55,196 bases of DNA, from contig JBBQKG010000021.1 of the NCBI GenBank assembly GCA_038326655.1, forward strand, positions 1 to 55,196, in the 5' to 3' direction. A model generated the notes under the pieces. That model worked only from the letters and a program-made list of their open reading frames with translations. It was not told the origin of the DNA and did not search any database. The translations under genes and the position numbers were made by a program. Within the stretch, counting starts at the first letter, position 1. The number at the start of each line of letters is the position of its first letter. The DNA comes from JBBQKG01 sp038326655 (GTDB lineage: Bacteria; Actinomycetota; Thermoleophilia; Solirubrobacterales; JBBDJG01). This document shows, in pieces, positions 1 through 9,034 of this stretch.

Positions 1-2
1 CG

Positions 3-140
3 GGAAGCGTCGAGGCCAGGAAGGGCGACCGGTTCACGTGCACCGCGACCACGGCCCGCAACGAGCGGGTGGTCGTGCAGGTGACTCAGGACAACAGCAA
101 GGGAGCGGTGACCTGGCGGGTCAGCCGCTCCGGCCGCTAG
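3..140 (+). CDS. DUF4333-type secreted protein, C-terminal end (partial)
   Basis: The window opens inside a plus-strand gene; the last 45 residues are readable up to a TAG at 138-140. The tail has the pattern GDRFTCTAT, then VVVQVTQDN, then GAVTWRV. This matches the end of the small DUF4333 domain common in actinobacterial lipoproteins and membrane-anchored proteins: a conserved Cys in a G-x-x-F-x-C motif, then two beta-strands. The signal peptide and first half lie outside the window, so anchoring cannot be judged. The gene converges on acs with only 3 bp between the stops. Function of the family is unknown. Confidence 0.6.
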   Translation, partial: GSVEARKGDRFTCTATTARNERVVVQVTQDNSKGAVTWRVSRSGR

Positions 141-143
141 CGC

Positions 144-2126
144 CTAGTCATCCTGCGCCTGCCGCTGCGCGACCTTCTCCTTCAGCTGGTCCATCACCGT
201 GGGGTCACGGAGCGTCGTGACGTCACCGAGCGCGTGGCCCTCCGCGATGTCTCGCAGCAGCCGTCGCATGATCTTGCCGGAGCGGGTCTTCGGCAGGTCA
301 TCTGCCCAGACGATGCGCTTCGGCCGTGCGAGCTTGCCGATCTTCTCGCCGACGTGCTCGCGCAGCGTCTGGTCGAAGCCGTCCGGCGGGTCGCCGCCGC
401 CCTCCATCGTCACGAATGCGACGATCGCCTGGCCGGTGGTTTCGTCGGGCTCGGGCACGACGGCCGCCTCGGCGACCTGCGGGTGCGAGACGCATGCCGA
501 CTCGACCTCCATCGTGGAAAGCCGGTGGCCCGAGACATTGATCACGTCGTCCGTCCTCCCGACCACCCAGAAATAGCCGTCCGCGTCGCGGCGCGCGGCG
601 TCGCCCACCACGTAGACGTCGTTGCCGTACTTGGACCAGTAGGTGTCGACGTAGCGCTCCGGCTCCTTGTACAGGGTCCGGAACATGCCCGGCCAGGGCC
701 GGTTCAGCACCAGGAAGCCGCCACCCACCTCGATCTCGTTCCCCTGGGAGTCGAAGATCGCCGCGGACACCCCCGGGAACGGCAGCGTCGCCGAGCCCGG
801 CTTCGTCTCGGTGATCCCCGGCAGCGGCGTGATCATGATGTGACCGGTCTCGGTCTGCCACCAGGTGTCCACGACCGGGCACCGCCCGCCGCCGATCACC
901 TCGTGGTACCAGAGCCACGCGCGCGGGTTGATCGGCTCCCCGACGCTTCCCAGGAGTCTCAGCGAGCTGAGGTCGTGCCGCTCGGGATACTCGCGGCCCC
1001 ATTTGAGGCAGGCGCGGATCGCGGTCGGGGCGGTGTAGAAGATCGTGCACCGATAGCGCTCCACGATGTCCCACCAGCGGTCCTTGTCGGGATAGTCCGG
1101 CGCCCCTTCGTAGAGGATCGAGGTGCAGCCGTTGGCGAGCGGGCCGTAGACGATGTAGCTGTGCCCCGTGACCCAGCCGATGTCGGCCGAGCACCAGAAG
1201 ACGTCGGTCTCGGGCTTGACGTCGAAGACGAGGTCGTGCGTCGCCGCGACGCCGGTCAGATAGCCCCCCGTGGTGTGGACGATGCCCTTCGGCTTTGCGG
1301 TCGTCCCCGACGTGTAGAGCAGGAACAGCATCTGCTCTGCGTCGAAGGGCTCCGCGGGGCAGTCGGGTGAGGCACGCTCGACCTCCTCGTGCCACCACAC
1401 GTCGCGCCCCTCGGTCCACTGGAGGTCGCCGCCGGTGCGCCGCACCACCACGCAGTGCTCGACCGACGGGCACTCGCCCAGGATCTTGTCGACGTTTTCC
1501 TTCATCGGCAGCGGCTTGCCGCGGCGAAGCGAGAAGTCGGCCGTGATCAGCAACTTCGCCTCGCAGTCATTGATGCGGTCCTTGACGGCCTCCGCGGAGA
1601 AGCCGCCGAACACGACCGAGTGCGGCGCGCCGATGCGCGCGCAGGCGAGCATCGCGGCGGGCGCCTCGGGGACCATCGGCAGGTAGATCGCGACGCGGTC
1701 GTCGCGCTCGACGCCGAGCCCCTTCAGCACGTTCGCGAAGCGCTTCGTCATGTCGAGCAGCTCCGCGTAGGTGATCTCGCGGCGGTCCCCGTCCTCGCCC
1801 TCCCAGTAGTAGGCGATCCGCTCGCCGAGGCCGGCGTCGACGTGCCGGTCGAGGCAGTTGTGCGAGGCGTTCAGCTTGCCCCCGACGAACCACTTGGCCC
1901 AGGGCGCGTCCCACTCGAGCACCTTCGACCAGTCCTCGGCCCAGTCGAGCTTCTGCGCCCAGCGCTCCCACCAGCCCTCGGGGTCCCGCTCGGCCTCCTC
2001 GTAGATCGAGGGATCGGAGGCGTTGGCCTGCGCGGTGAACTCCGGAGGAGCCGGGAACGTCTCCTCGTCGGAGAGCAGCACCTCCAGCTCGCGCTCGTTC
2101 GCGCCCGAGCCTGTCGCGTCGGCCAT
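144..2126 (-). CDS. acs: acetyl-CoA synthetase (AMP-forming)
   Basis: Converts acetate, ATP and CoA to acetyl-CoA, AMP and PPi in the cytoplasm. The 660-residue product is normal for the family. An N-terminal Acs domain with WWERWAQKLDW is followed by the adenylation core: YTSGTTAKPKGIVHTTGGYL (A3-type phosphate loop), WWQTETGH, and VVGRTDDVINVSGHRLST. The C-terminus carries PKTRSGKIMRR, whose Lys is the catalytic and typically acetylation-regulated residue of this family. The phosphate loop has Ala where TGKPKG is usual. The ATG at 2126 is preceded by a strong GAGAGGAGGAAG ribosome site, so the longer upstream frame is rejected. It is divergent from thyX with 108 bp between starts. Confidence 0.96.
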   Translation of the reverse strand: MADATGSGANERELEVLLSDEETFPAPPEFTAQANASDPSIYEEAERDPEGWWERWAQKLDWAEDWSKVLEWDAPWAKWFVGGKLNASHNCLDRHVDAGLGERIAYYWEGEDGDRREITYAELLDMTKRFANVLKGLGVERDDRVAIYLPMVPEAPAAMLACARIGAPHSVVFGGFSAEAVKDRINDCEAKLLITADFSLRRGKPLPMKENVDKILGECPSVEHCVVVRRTGGDLQWTEGRDVWWHEEVERASPDCPAEPFDAEQMLFLLYTSGTTAKPKGIVHTTGGYLTGVAATHDLVFDVKPETDVFWCSADIGWVTGHSYIVYGPLANGCTSILYEGAPDYPDKDRWWDIVERYRCTIFYTAPTAIRACLKWGREYPERHDLSSLRLLGSVGEPINPRAWLWYHEVIGGGRCPVVDTWWQTETGHIMITPLPGITETKPGSATLPFPGVSAAIFDSQGNEIEVGGGFLVLNRPWPGMFRTLYKEPERYVDTYWSKYGNDVYVVGDAARRDADGYFWVVGRTDDVINVSGHRLSTMEVESACVSHPQVAEAAVVPEPDETTGQAIVAFVTMEGGGDPPDGFDQTLREHVGEKIGKLARPKRIVWADDLPKTRSGKIMRRLLRDIAEGHALGDVTTLRDPTVMDQLKEKVAQRQAQDD

Positions 2127-2234
2127 CGTCTTCCTCCTCTCGCTGGTCGCCGCGAGTGTATTGAACGTCGTGGCGGGTCTTGGACGAACGATCGGGCCGG
2201 CAAACGTCCGATCGCGAGTCCAGGATTGCCTCCC

Positions 2235-3083
2235 ATGAGCGGAACCCCGATACTGAGCGAGCCTCAGACCGGCTCGCCCGCCATGCACGAGACCAAGCCC
2301 TCCGTCCACCTGGTCGCGCGTCCCTCGCTGGACGTGGACGGCATGCGGAGTTACCTGGACGATGTCGGGGGAGCCTCCTGGCTGGATTCGAGGCTCGAGG
2401 AAGCCGATCGAGAAGCCAAAGGCGGGCCGAACCCGGCAGAGCTGCTGGTCGAGTTCGCGGGCCGGGCGTGCTACCGCAGCTGGGAGCCGGGACTCAACCC
2501 GAACGTCACCCGGATCCGCCGGGACCAGCGCGAGTACATGGGCAACTTGCTCCGCAGCCTCCACGGGAGCGTGCTCGAGCACGCCAGCTTCTCATTCGCG
2601 TTCCGCAACGTGTCCCGTGTCTTCACGCACGAGCTCGTACGGCACCGCGCCGGTTCGGCGTTCAGCCAGGAGAGCCTGCGGTACGTTCGCCTGACCGACA
2701 TCGGCTTCCGCGTGCCGCCGGTCCTGGAGCCGATTCGCGAGCAGGTCGTGAGCCTGGTGGAGCAGCTCGAAGAATTCCAGGTGACTGCTGCCGATGCGCT
2801 CGGGCTGGACGACGAGGGCCTCCCGTTCGCGGTCAAGAAGGAAGTCACCTCTGCCCTTCGTCGCCTCGCGCCGATCGGGCTCAGCACCGACATCATCTGG
2901 ACCGCGAACGTCAGGACACTCCGCCACGTGATCGAGATGCGGACGGCCCCGGGCGCCGAGGAAGAGCTCCGCCTGGTCTTCGACATCGTGGCGCAGAAGA
3001 TGCTGAGCGAGGCTCCCTCGCTTTTTCAGGACTTCAGCCGCACGGATGACGGCTCATGGGTCCCGGAGTACCGAAAGGTCTGA
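2235..3083 (+). CDS. thyX: flavin-dependent thymidylate synthase ThyX
   Basis: Makes dTMP from dUMP using methylenetetrahydrofolate, NAD(P)H and FAD, replacing ThyA. The 282-residue protein shows AGRACYRSWEPG, then NLLRSLHGSVLEHASFSFAF (family E-H region), then ELVRHRAGSAFSQESLRYVRL, the ThyX signature region. The classical signature is RHRx7S; here the Ser falls one residue later (RHRx8S), so this is a variant subfamily. It ends TDDGSWVPEYRKV. The start is uncertain: ATG 2235 gives 282 residues, and ATG 2283 (MHETKPSVHLV) gives 266 and begins closer to the conserved domain. Neither has a clear ribosome site. Confidence 0.93.
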   Translation: MSGTPILSEPQTGSPAMHETKPSVHLVARPSLDVDGMRSYLDDVGGASWLDSRLEEADREAKGGPNPAELLVEFAGRACYRSWEPGLNPNVTRIRRDQREYMGNLLRSLHGSVLEHASFSFAFRNVSRVFTHELVRHRAGSAFSQESLRYVRLTDIGFRVPPVLEPIREQVVSLVEQLEEFQVTAADALGLDDEGLPFAVKKEVTSALRRLAPIGLSTDIIWTANVRTLRHVIEMRTAPGAEEELRLVFDIVAQKMLSEAPSLFQDFSRTDDGSWVPEYRKV

Positions 3084-3096
3084 CCGGACGGAGCGC

Positions 3097-4209
3097 TCAT
3101 CTCCGCTCGACCCGTTCACCCCACTCGTCGACCTCGTAGACCGGCCCGCATACGCCGCGGGCCTTCACCTTGGCCTCGAAGTGCCTGCGGCGGGCGACGC
3201 TGATGTCGTCCAGGCGCACCGGACAGGCGACATAGCGCTCGGCGCGCGGCTCGAACTGAAGCGCGATCGACGGGCTGGGGGAGAAGTGCAGCCCGCCTCC
3301 GCAGTCGGCCTCGCCGCCGTCCCAGTCCGGCGCCTGCGGCTCGGACCCGGGCGCGTAGCTCATGCCGTAGCGCGACACGAATTCGCCGTCCACGGCCTTG
3401 TAGAGCGTCACCACCCCGTCTTCGACGGCTACGCCCCAATGGGAGCACCAGTCTTCGGCGGTCGTGATCGTCGGGACCTGCGTCACGACGCCGCCGGTCA
3501 CCTTGGAGGCGTCGCCCTGGCGCCTGATCGCGACGTGGTCGGAGGCGATCACGGTCGCGGCGCCGCGCACGCTCACGATCGCCGAGCCGAACGCCGTGAC
3601 GGTCGCCGAGCCGAGCGCCGTCACGATCGCGGTGCCCCAGGCACGCACGGTCGCGGAGCCCCGCGCATCGACGGTCGCCTCGCCCCACGCGTCGACCCGT
3701 GTGTCGTCGCGAGCGATCACGGTCGCCTCGTCCCACGCCCTCACGACAGCGTCGCCGGACACCGTCACGGTCGCGGCATGCCACGCCTCCACGAATGCGT
3801 CGTCGCGGGCCTGCACGACGGTCCAGTGGTCGGCCTCGACCCTCGCCGACCCGCTCGCCTCGGCCTCGGCCCAGCCCCACAGGCGCACGGACACCGAGTC
3901 GGTCGCCTTCACCCGCGCGTGGTCCCAGGCCTCGATCCGCGCGGATTCGGCCGCCGCGACGCTGACCGAGTCCCAGGCCCCGATCGTGGCGCTCCCGGTC
4001 GCCTCGACCGTGGCCTTTCCCCAGGCCTCGACCGTGGCCTCACCCGAGACGCTCACGTGCACCGCGTCACCGGCTCTCACGACCACCGGAGCGCTTACGG
4101 CGAAGCGACCCTCACCGAGGCAGACAGGAATCGCGTTCGGCCGCGCCAGCGCCGCATCGAGCTCCTCCTGAGTTCTGACCTCGACCCACTCAGGCACGGC
4201 ATTCAGCAA
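3097..4209 (-). CDS. octapeptide-repeat solenoid protein of unknown function
   Basis: 370 residues in three parts. Residues 1-48 are a short N-terminal cap. Residues 49-232 are 23 uninterrupted octapeptides of the form (S/E)-A-T-V-x-A-W/x-G/D, with Trp tending to recur every second repeat; this looks like a right-handed beta-solenoid with 16 residues per turn. Residues 240-370 are a globular domain (VTLYKAVDGEFVSRYG, then GLHFSPSPSIALQF, then YVACPVRLDDISV) similar to domains of unknown function in actinobacterial and phage proteins. No signal peptide or membrane segment, so probably cytoplasmic. The annotated start is TTG at 4209; GTG four codons later (4197) is an alternative. Function unknown. 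Confidence 0.75.
   Translation of the reverse strand: MLNAVPEWVEVRTQEELDAALARPNAIPVCLGEGRFAVSAPVVVRAGDAVHVSVSGEATVEAWGKATVEATGSATIGAWDSVSVAAAESARIEAWDHARVKATDSVSVRLWGWAEAEASGSARVEADHWTVVQARDDAFVEAWHAATVTVSGDAVVRAWDEATVIARDDTRVDAWGEATVDARGSATVRAWGTAIVTALGSATVTAFGSAIVSVRGAATVIASDHVAIRRQGDASKVTGGVVTQVPTITTAEDWCSHWGVAVEDGVVTLYKAVDGEFVSRYGMSYAPGSEPQAPDWDGGEADCGGGLHFSPSPSIALQFEPRAERYVACPVRLDDISVARRRHFEAKVKARGVCGPVYEVDEWGERVERR
3514..4065 (-). repeat. 23 tandem 24-bp coding repeats (octapeptide array)
   Basis: On the minus strand the reading frame repeats every 24 bp without slippage across 552 bp, encoding residues 49-232 of the solenoid protein. Units share the core GC(G/C)ACGGT(C/G) but differ at third positions. 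The array is therefore old or diversified, not a fresh slippage product. On the plus strand the same periodicity shows as recurring acggtcgc blocks. Confidence 0.85.
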
Positions 4210-4257
4210 TCATGGAGCGGCAATGCTATCCGAGCGCTCACGCATCCCGGGCGGCCT

Positions 4258-5076
4258 GTGAAGCCCTACCTCGCGCTCGCGACCGCGTACCGCGACGACG
4301 CCCACTACCTGCGCGAGTGGCTCGAATTCCACCGGCTGGTCGGCGTCGAGCGCTTCTTCCTGTACGACAACGGCAGCACCGACGACCATCGGGAGGTGCT
4401 CGCCCCCTACGTCGAGGACGGCCTCGCCGTCGTCCACGACTGGCCCATGCCCGTGATCGGCGACACCGGCCGGCCCACCGGCCTGATCCGCGCGTTCGAC
4501 GACTGCGTCGAGCGGCACCGGGACGGTGCGCGCTGGATCGGCTTCATCGACGTCGACGAGTTCCTGTTCTCGCCCGCGGGCGAGCCGGTCTCGGAACTGC
4601 TTCGCCACTACGAGGAAGCGCCGGGGGTGGTGGTCCATCGCGCCGAGTTCGGTACCTCCGGCCACCGGACGCGCCCGCCCGGGCTCGTGACCGAGAGCTA
4701 CCTCCACCGGTCCGCCCACCTGCCCGACTCCCGCGCCTACTACAAGAGCATCGTCGATCCGTCGCGGGTCGTGCGTTGCGTGAGCGTCCATCACTTCGAC
4801 TACCGGGACGGGCCGGCGGTCGACGAGCACGGACGCCCGATGAAAACCGGTATCCGTGCGGAGAAGACCTTCGTCTCGTTCTCGAGGTTGCGCATCAACC
4901 ACTACCGCACGAAGTCCGAGCAGGAGTTGCGCCGCAAGTGGGCGATGTGGGCCGACACGGGCAAGTCGCAAGCCGACGAGCCGCCGCGGAGCCGCGTCGA
5001 GGTGTCCTCGCTGCACGTCGAGGACGAGACGATCACGGCGTATGTGCCCGCGCTGCGCGAGGCCCTCCGCGATTAG
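4258..5076 (+). CDS. glycosyltransferase family 92-like (GT-A) protein
   Basis: 272 residues. The N-terminus KPYLALATAYRDDAHYLREW leads into YDNGSTDDHREVL, and then WIGFIDVDEFLFSP, whose DVD is the metal-binding DxD-type motif. The HHFDYRDG and RINHYRTKSEQEL segments towards the end fit the DUF23/GT92 and Glyco_tranf_2_4 families, which transfer sugars in a metal-dependent way. No signal peptide or membrane helix. The frame has no ATG near the conserved start, so GTG 4258 is chosen; a weak GGGCGG lies just upstream. It converges with the next gene, their stop codons overlapping by 4 bp. Donor and acceptor unknown. Confidence 0.8.
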   Translation: MKPYLALATAYRDDAHYLREWLEFHRLVGVERFFLYDNGSTDDHREVLAPYVEDGLAVVHDWPMPVIGDTGRPTGLIRAFDDCVERHRDGARWIGFIDVDEFLFSPAGEPVSELLRHYEEAPGVVVHRAEFGTSGHRTRPPGLVTESYLHRSAHLPDSRAYYKSIVDPSRVVRCVSVHHFDYRDGPAVDEHGRPMKTGIRAEKTFVSFSRLRINHYRTKSEQELRRKWAMWADTGKSQADEPPRSRVEVSSLHVEDETITAYVPALREALRD

Positions 5077-6017
5077 CCCTGCCAGAGCTCATCGGCGCTG
5101 TCGAGGATCGGGAGAAAGGCAGCGCGCTCTCGGCTGAGGTCGTGGCCGGCGGCCGTGCGGCGCCCCTCCGCGAGCAGCGCGCCCAGGTCGGATAGCTCCG
5201 CCAGTGCGCGCTCGGCCGCGGCGAGCAGCGCGTCCTCTTCGTAGGCAGGCCGGAAGCAGTTCTCCTCGTGGCGGCAGAACGAGCGATTCCCGAGCACGTC
5301 GGGGCAGACCACCAGGGTTCCCAGCGCCATGCCCTCGATCGCCGGCAGGTAGAAGCCCTCCGCCGCCTGCGGAAGGAAGACGGTCACCCGGGCACGCGCG
5401 AGCAACTCGAGGAACTCCGACCGGTGCCTGAGACGCCGATCGATCAGCCGGATCACGCGGCCCGGACGGGCGAGCCGGGCGGCGAGGGAGCGGGCCGTGG
5501 CGGGATTCTTGAAGCCGGCCAGGAGGATGTCGATGTCACGCGGGCGGCTCCCTCCGACGGCGGTCACCTGCTCCAGGTCGATGCCGTCCGGGATCACGAA
5601 CAGCGGTCCCTGCACCAGTCCGGTCGCCTCTACGCCCGCGGCGACCTCGGGGCTGATGCAGATGCGGATCGCGCGGTTGGACAGAAACCCGAAGCGCGGG
5701 TTGCCGGGGTCGAAATTCGTCGGATGCTGGATCAGGTTGATGATCGGGACCGGCGACTCGACCCGTGCGGCGGGATCGACCCGCCGCCAGTCCATGCCCG
5801 ACAGGAACCACAGGTCGGGCTCGACCCGGGCATCGCCGTCGAGCACCAGCTCTGGGACGCTGGCCCACGGATTCGTGTCATCCATGCGCGACTCGCGGGA
5901 GAACTGGACACGCGCGGTATGCCCGGGAGCGGCGAGCACGTAGTTGAAGTAATGCCAGACCTTGAGGTGGTGACCGGCGAAGCGCTCGAAGTGCCGGTAG
6001 AAGAGAACGGTTTTCAA
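5073..6017 (-). CDS. GT-B fold glycosyltransferase
   Basis: 314 residues. The second half has the GT-B donor-side pattern: RARVTVFLPQAAEGFYLPAIEGMALGTLVVCPD, with the E-x7-E-like pair typical of GT4/GT1 retaining enzymes. The first half carries VLFYRHFERFAGHH and a mid-protein PDGIDLEQV hinge. Cytoplasmic, probably sugar-nucleotide dependent. The start is a TTG at 6017, which begins directly at the first conserved strand (LKTVLFYRHF); no ATG or GTG lies nearby. It sits 17 bp downstream of the nuoN stop on the same strand, so it may be read through from the nuo operon. Substrate unknown. Confidence 0.75.
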   Translation of the reverse strand: MKTVLFYRHFERFAGHHLKVWHYFNYVLAAPGHTARVQFSRESRMDDTNPWASVPELVLDGDARVEPDLWFLSGMDWRRVDPAARVESPVPIINLIQHPTNFDPGNPRFGFLSNRAIRICISPEVAAGVEATGLVQGPLFVIPDGIDLEQVTAVGGSRPRDIDILLAGFKNPATARSLAARLARPGRVIRLIDRRLRHRSEFLELLARARVTVFLPQAAEGFYLPAIEGMALGTLVVCPDVLGNRSFCRHEENCFRPAYEEDALLAAAERALAELSDLGALLAEGRRTAAGHDLSRERAAFLPILDSADELWQG

Positions 6018-6034
6018 CCGCGCTCGCTCGCCGC

Positions 6035-7546
6035 TCAGAAGATCGCCCGCGCCGCGTCCGCCGCGAGGTCCAGCAGCGGGCTCGGAACGATCCCGAACGC
6101 GATCGCGCCGGCGGCCGCGATCACGGCGACGGCCGTCACCTCGATCGGAATCCGGCTCACGCGCCCGGCGAACGTGCCGGCGTCCGCCGAGCCGCCCGCA
6201 AGCACGGGCACCGCGCGCACGGCTTCGGCCCCGGGCTCCATCCAGACTGCCGCGACCACGCGCAGGTAGTACGCCAGCGAGACCATCGAGCCGATCACGA
6301 TCACGACTCCGAGCCAGGCGAAGTCCCCCTGGACCGCGCCCTCGATCAGGAAGAACTTCCCGACGAAGCCGACCGTGCCGGGGAACCCGGCCAGCGCCAG
6401 CATCCCGATCGTTAGAGGCCACGCCAGCACAGGCCGGGACACCCCGATCCCCGCGACCGCCTCGATGTCGTCGCCGAGCCCGGTCTCGCGCTCGCGCGCG
6501 ACCACGACCGCGAACGCGGCAACGTTCATCAGCAGGTAGGCGAACAGGTAGAACACGACGCTCTTCAAGCCGAGCGCGGTGCCGACGACCACGCCCGCGA
6601 GCATGTAGCCGGCTTGCGCCACGCTCGAGTAGGCGAGCAGCCGCTTCAGGCTGTCCTGCCCGATCGCGCCGACGTTCCCGATCACGATCGAGGCGACCGC
6701 CAGGGCCGCCAGCGCCACGTCCCAGTCGTCCTTGGCCGGCCGCACCGCCACATCGAAAAAGCGCAGGATGATCGCGAACGCGGCCGCCTTCGTGGCGACC
6801 GCCATGAAGGCGGTGACGGGTGTCGGCGCGCCCTCGTAGACATCTGGGGTCCATTGATGAAAAGGAGCGACCGATGCCTTGAAGGCAAGCCCCGTTGCGG
6901 CGAGTGCGATCCCGGTCAGGAGCAGCGGATCGCCGCCGATGCCGTTGCGGCCCATCGAGCTCGCGATCTGGCCGAAGTCGGTCGACCCGGTCGCGCCGTA
7001 GACGAAGGCGAGCCCGTAGAGCAGCGTGGCCGACCCCACGGATCCGATCACGAGGTACTTGAGGCCCGCCTCCAGCGAGGTCCGGCGGTGCAGGTCGACC
7101 GCGCACATCACATAGAGGGGAATCGACAGCAGCTCGAGCCCGACGAAGAGCGTGATCAGGTTGTTCGCGCCCGCGAGCACGACCATGCCCGTGACGCTGG
7201 TCAGCAGGAGCGCCGCGTAATCGCCGATGCTCGCGCCGGAGACGCCCGGATATCGCAGCGACAGCACGAGCGCGACTGCGGCGGCCGCGTAGAAGACGAA
7301 GTCGAGCGAGAGCGCGAGGTCGTCGGCGCGCAGCGCGCCTTCGACGAGTGACTTGTTCTCGCCGAGTTGCCATGCGGAGAGCGTCGCTGCAGCCGTGAGG
7401 GTCAGGAGCGCGGCGGAGGTGACCAGCATCTTCGTGCCGGGTCCCCGCGCAAGGCCGAACAGCAGCACCACGCAGATGCCGCCCGTCAACGCGATCAACG
7501 GCGAGAGCCCGGCGTAGTCGATGTGGGGAGCGTGCAGGGCGTTCAT
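6035..7546 (-). CDS. nuoN: NADH-quinone oxidoreductase subunit N
   Basis: Antiporter-like membrane subunit of complex I, one of the three proton-channel subunits. 503 residues with about 14 hydrophobic segments. Family landmarks include GLELLSIPLYVMCAVDL (with the functional Glu), LEAGLKYLVIGSVGSATLLYG, KASVAPFHQWTPDVYEGAPTPVTAF, and LLAYSSVAQAGYMLAGV. It begins MNALHAPHIDYAG, and its ATG overlaps the nuoM stop as ATGA, which implies translational coupling. It is the last nuo gene; a glycosyltransferase follows after 17 bp. Confidence 0.97.
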   Translation of the reverse strand: MNALHAPHIDYAGLSPLIALTGGICVVLLFGLARGPGTKMLVTSAALLTLTAAATLSAWQLGENKSLVEGALRADDLALSLDFVFYAAAAVALVLSLRYPGVSGASIGDYAALLLTSVTGMVVLAGANNLITLFVGLELLSIPLYVMCAVDLHRRTSLEAGLKYLVIGSVGSATLLYGLAFVYGATGSTDFGQIASSMGRNGIGGDPLLLTGIALAATGLAFKASVAPFHQWTPDVYEGAPTPVTAFMAVATKAAAFAIILRFFDVAVRPAKDDWDVALAALAVASIVIGNVGAIGQDSLKRLLAYSSVAQAGYMLAGVVVGTALGLKSVVFYLFAYLLMNVAAFAVVVARERETGLGDDIEAVAGIGVSRPVLAWPLTIGMLALAGFPGTVGFVGKFFLIEGAVQGDFAWLGVVIVIGSMVSLAYYLRVVAAVWMEPGAEAVRAVPVLAGGSADAGTFAGRVSRIPIEVTAVAVIAAAGAIAFGIVPSPLLDLAADAARAIF

Positions 7547-9027
7547 CGGATGTACGCGCCCTGGGGTTGCTGCACGACCGTGCCGACCGCTTTCTCGGAC
7601 CGGTGGAGCACGAACTGCGGATACAGCGCGAGCGCGAGGATCACGGCCACGACCGGGACGATCACGAGGCCGTCCGCGGTGGTCAGCTCGCGGGATTCGG
7701 CGCCGGCCGCGAGCGGGTTGTGCATCGAGCGCTGGTAGAGGCGGATCATGTAGACGGCGGCCAGCGCGACGCCCGTGCCCGCGACCAGCGCATACACGAT
7801 CTTGGCCTTCAGCACACCCGTGAGGATCAGGAACTCGCCCATGAAGTTGGCGGAGCCTGGAATCGCCAGCGTCGCAAGCGAAACGATCAGGAACAGCGCC
7901 GCCAGCACGGGCGCGCGGGCCGCGAGCCCGCCCATGCGCCGCAGGTCGTCCGTGCCGCCGGCACGGGCCGAGAGCAGGGCGATGATGAAGAAGAGCGGCG
8001 CCACCACGAGGCCGTGGTTGACCATCTGAAGCACCGCGCCCTGGGCGCCCTCGGCGCGCAGCGAGAAGATCCCGAGCGTGATGAAGCCGAGCTGGGCGAT
8101 CGAGGAGTAGGCCACGACCATCGTCGCCGAGTCCTGGCTGAAGGCCATCACCGAGCCGTACAGGATGCTCACGAGCGCGATCACGAGCAGCAGGTCCTGG
8201 AAGTGCACGGCGGCGTCGGGATAGAGCGGCAGCGCGATCCGCAGGAACCCGTAGGCGCCGACCTTGGAGAGTACGCCGGAGAGCACCGTCAGCACCGGCG
8301 TCGGCGCGGCGCGATACGCGTCGGGAAGCCAGCCGTGCAGCGGAAAGGCGGGCATCTTGACCAGGAACGCGGCGGCGAAGAAGAGGAAGATCCAATCCTG
8401 CGTCCCGGTCGAGAGGTGGCGGCCGGCGAGCTCGCTCAGCTCGAAGGTGACGTGCTGTCCGTTCCCGGCCGCGAGCACCCCGGTGGCAACCGCGCCGGCG
8501 AGCATCAGGAAGCTCCCGACCAGCGTGTAGATCACGAACTTCGTCGTCGCCTGCACGCGTCGCTCGCCGCCCCAGATGCCGATCAGGAAGTAGAACGGCA
8601 CGAGCATCAGGTCGAAGAAGAGCACGAACAGCGCCAGGTCCTGGGCGCAGAACGCGCCGAGCGCGGCGGTCTCGCCGAGGGCGAGCATCAGGTAGTAGTT
8701 GCGCGGCCGCGGCCACTGGCGGAAGAGGGACCAGGCCGTGGCACCCGTCCAGAGCAGGGCCGTGAGCGCGATCAGGAAGAGGTTGAGCCCGTCGACCCCG
8801 ATCTTGTAGTGGATCCCCAGCTGGGAGATCCACGAGAAGTCGGTGACGTGTTGCAGGCCTGCCTTCGAGTCGAAGTCCGCGATCAGGCCGATCGAGATGC
8901 CGAGCGTCACGGTCGCGAACAGCAGCGAGACGTAGCCGGCGCGCCAGCCCCCGTCGTCGCCGCCGCGCGGCCACGCCGCCGAGATGATGCCGCCGAGCAG
9001 AGGCAGGAAGATCAGGATCGAGAGCAT
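7543..9027 (-). CDS. nuoM: NADH-quinone oxidoreductase subunit M
   Basis: Proton-translocating antiporter-like subunit of complex I. 494 residues and about 14 transmembrane segments from MLSILIFLPLLGGIISAAWP to an ATGA overlap with nuoN. Landmarks include SLLFFDLML-type helix ALFVLFFDLMLVPFYFLIG, FLVKMPAFPLHGWLPDAYRAAPTPVLTVL (conserved Lys and His), and VVAYSSIAQLGFITLGI. It starts 7 bp after the nuoL stop. Length and order are standard. Confidence 0.97.
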   Translation of the reverse strand: MLSILIFLPLLGGIISAAWPRGGDDGGWRAGYVSLLFATVTLGISIGLIADFDSKAGLQHVTDFSWISQLGIHYKIGVDGLNLFLIALTALLWTGATAWSLFRQWPRPRNYYLMLALGETAALGAFCAQDLALFVLFFDLMLVPFYFLIGIWGGERRVQATTKFVIYTLVGSFLMLAGAVATGVLAAGNGQHVTFELSELAGRHLSTGTQDWIFLFFAAAFLVKMPAFPLHGWLPDAYRAAPTPVLTVLSGVLSKVGAYGFLRIALPLYPDAAVHFQDLLLVIALVSILYGSVMAFSQDSATMVVAYSSIAQLGFITLGIFSLRAEGAQGAVLQMVNHGLVVAPLFFIIALLSARAGGTDDLRRMGGLAARAPVLAALFLIVSLATLAIPGSANFMGEFLILTGVLKAKIVYALVAGTGVALAAVYMIRLYQRSMHNPLAAGAESRELTTADGLVIVPVVAVILALALYPQFVLHRSEKAVGTVVQQPQGAYIR

Positions 9028-9034
9028 CAGGTCC

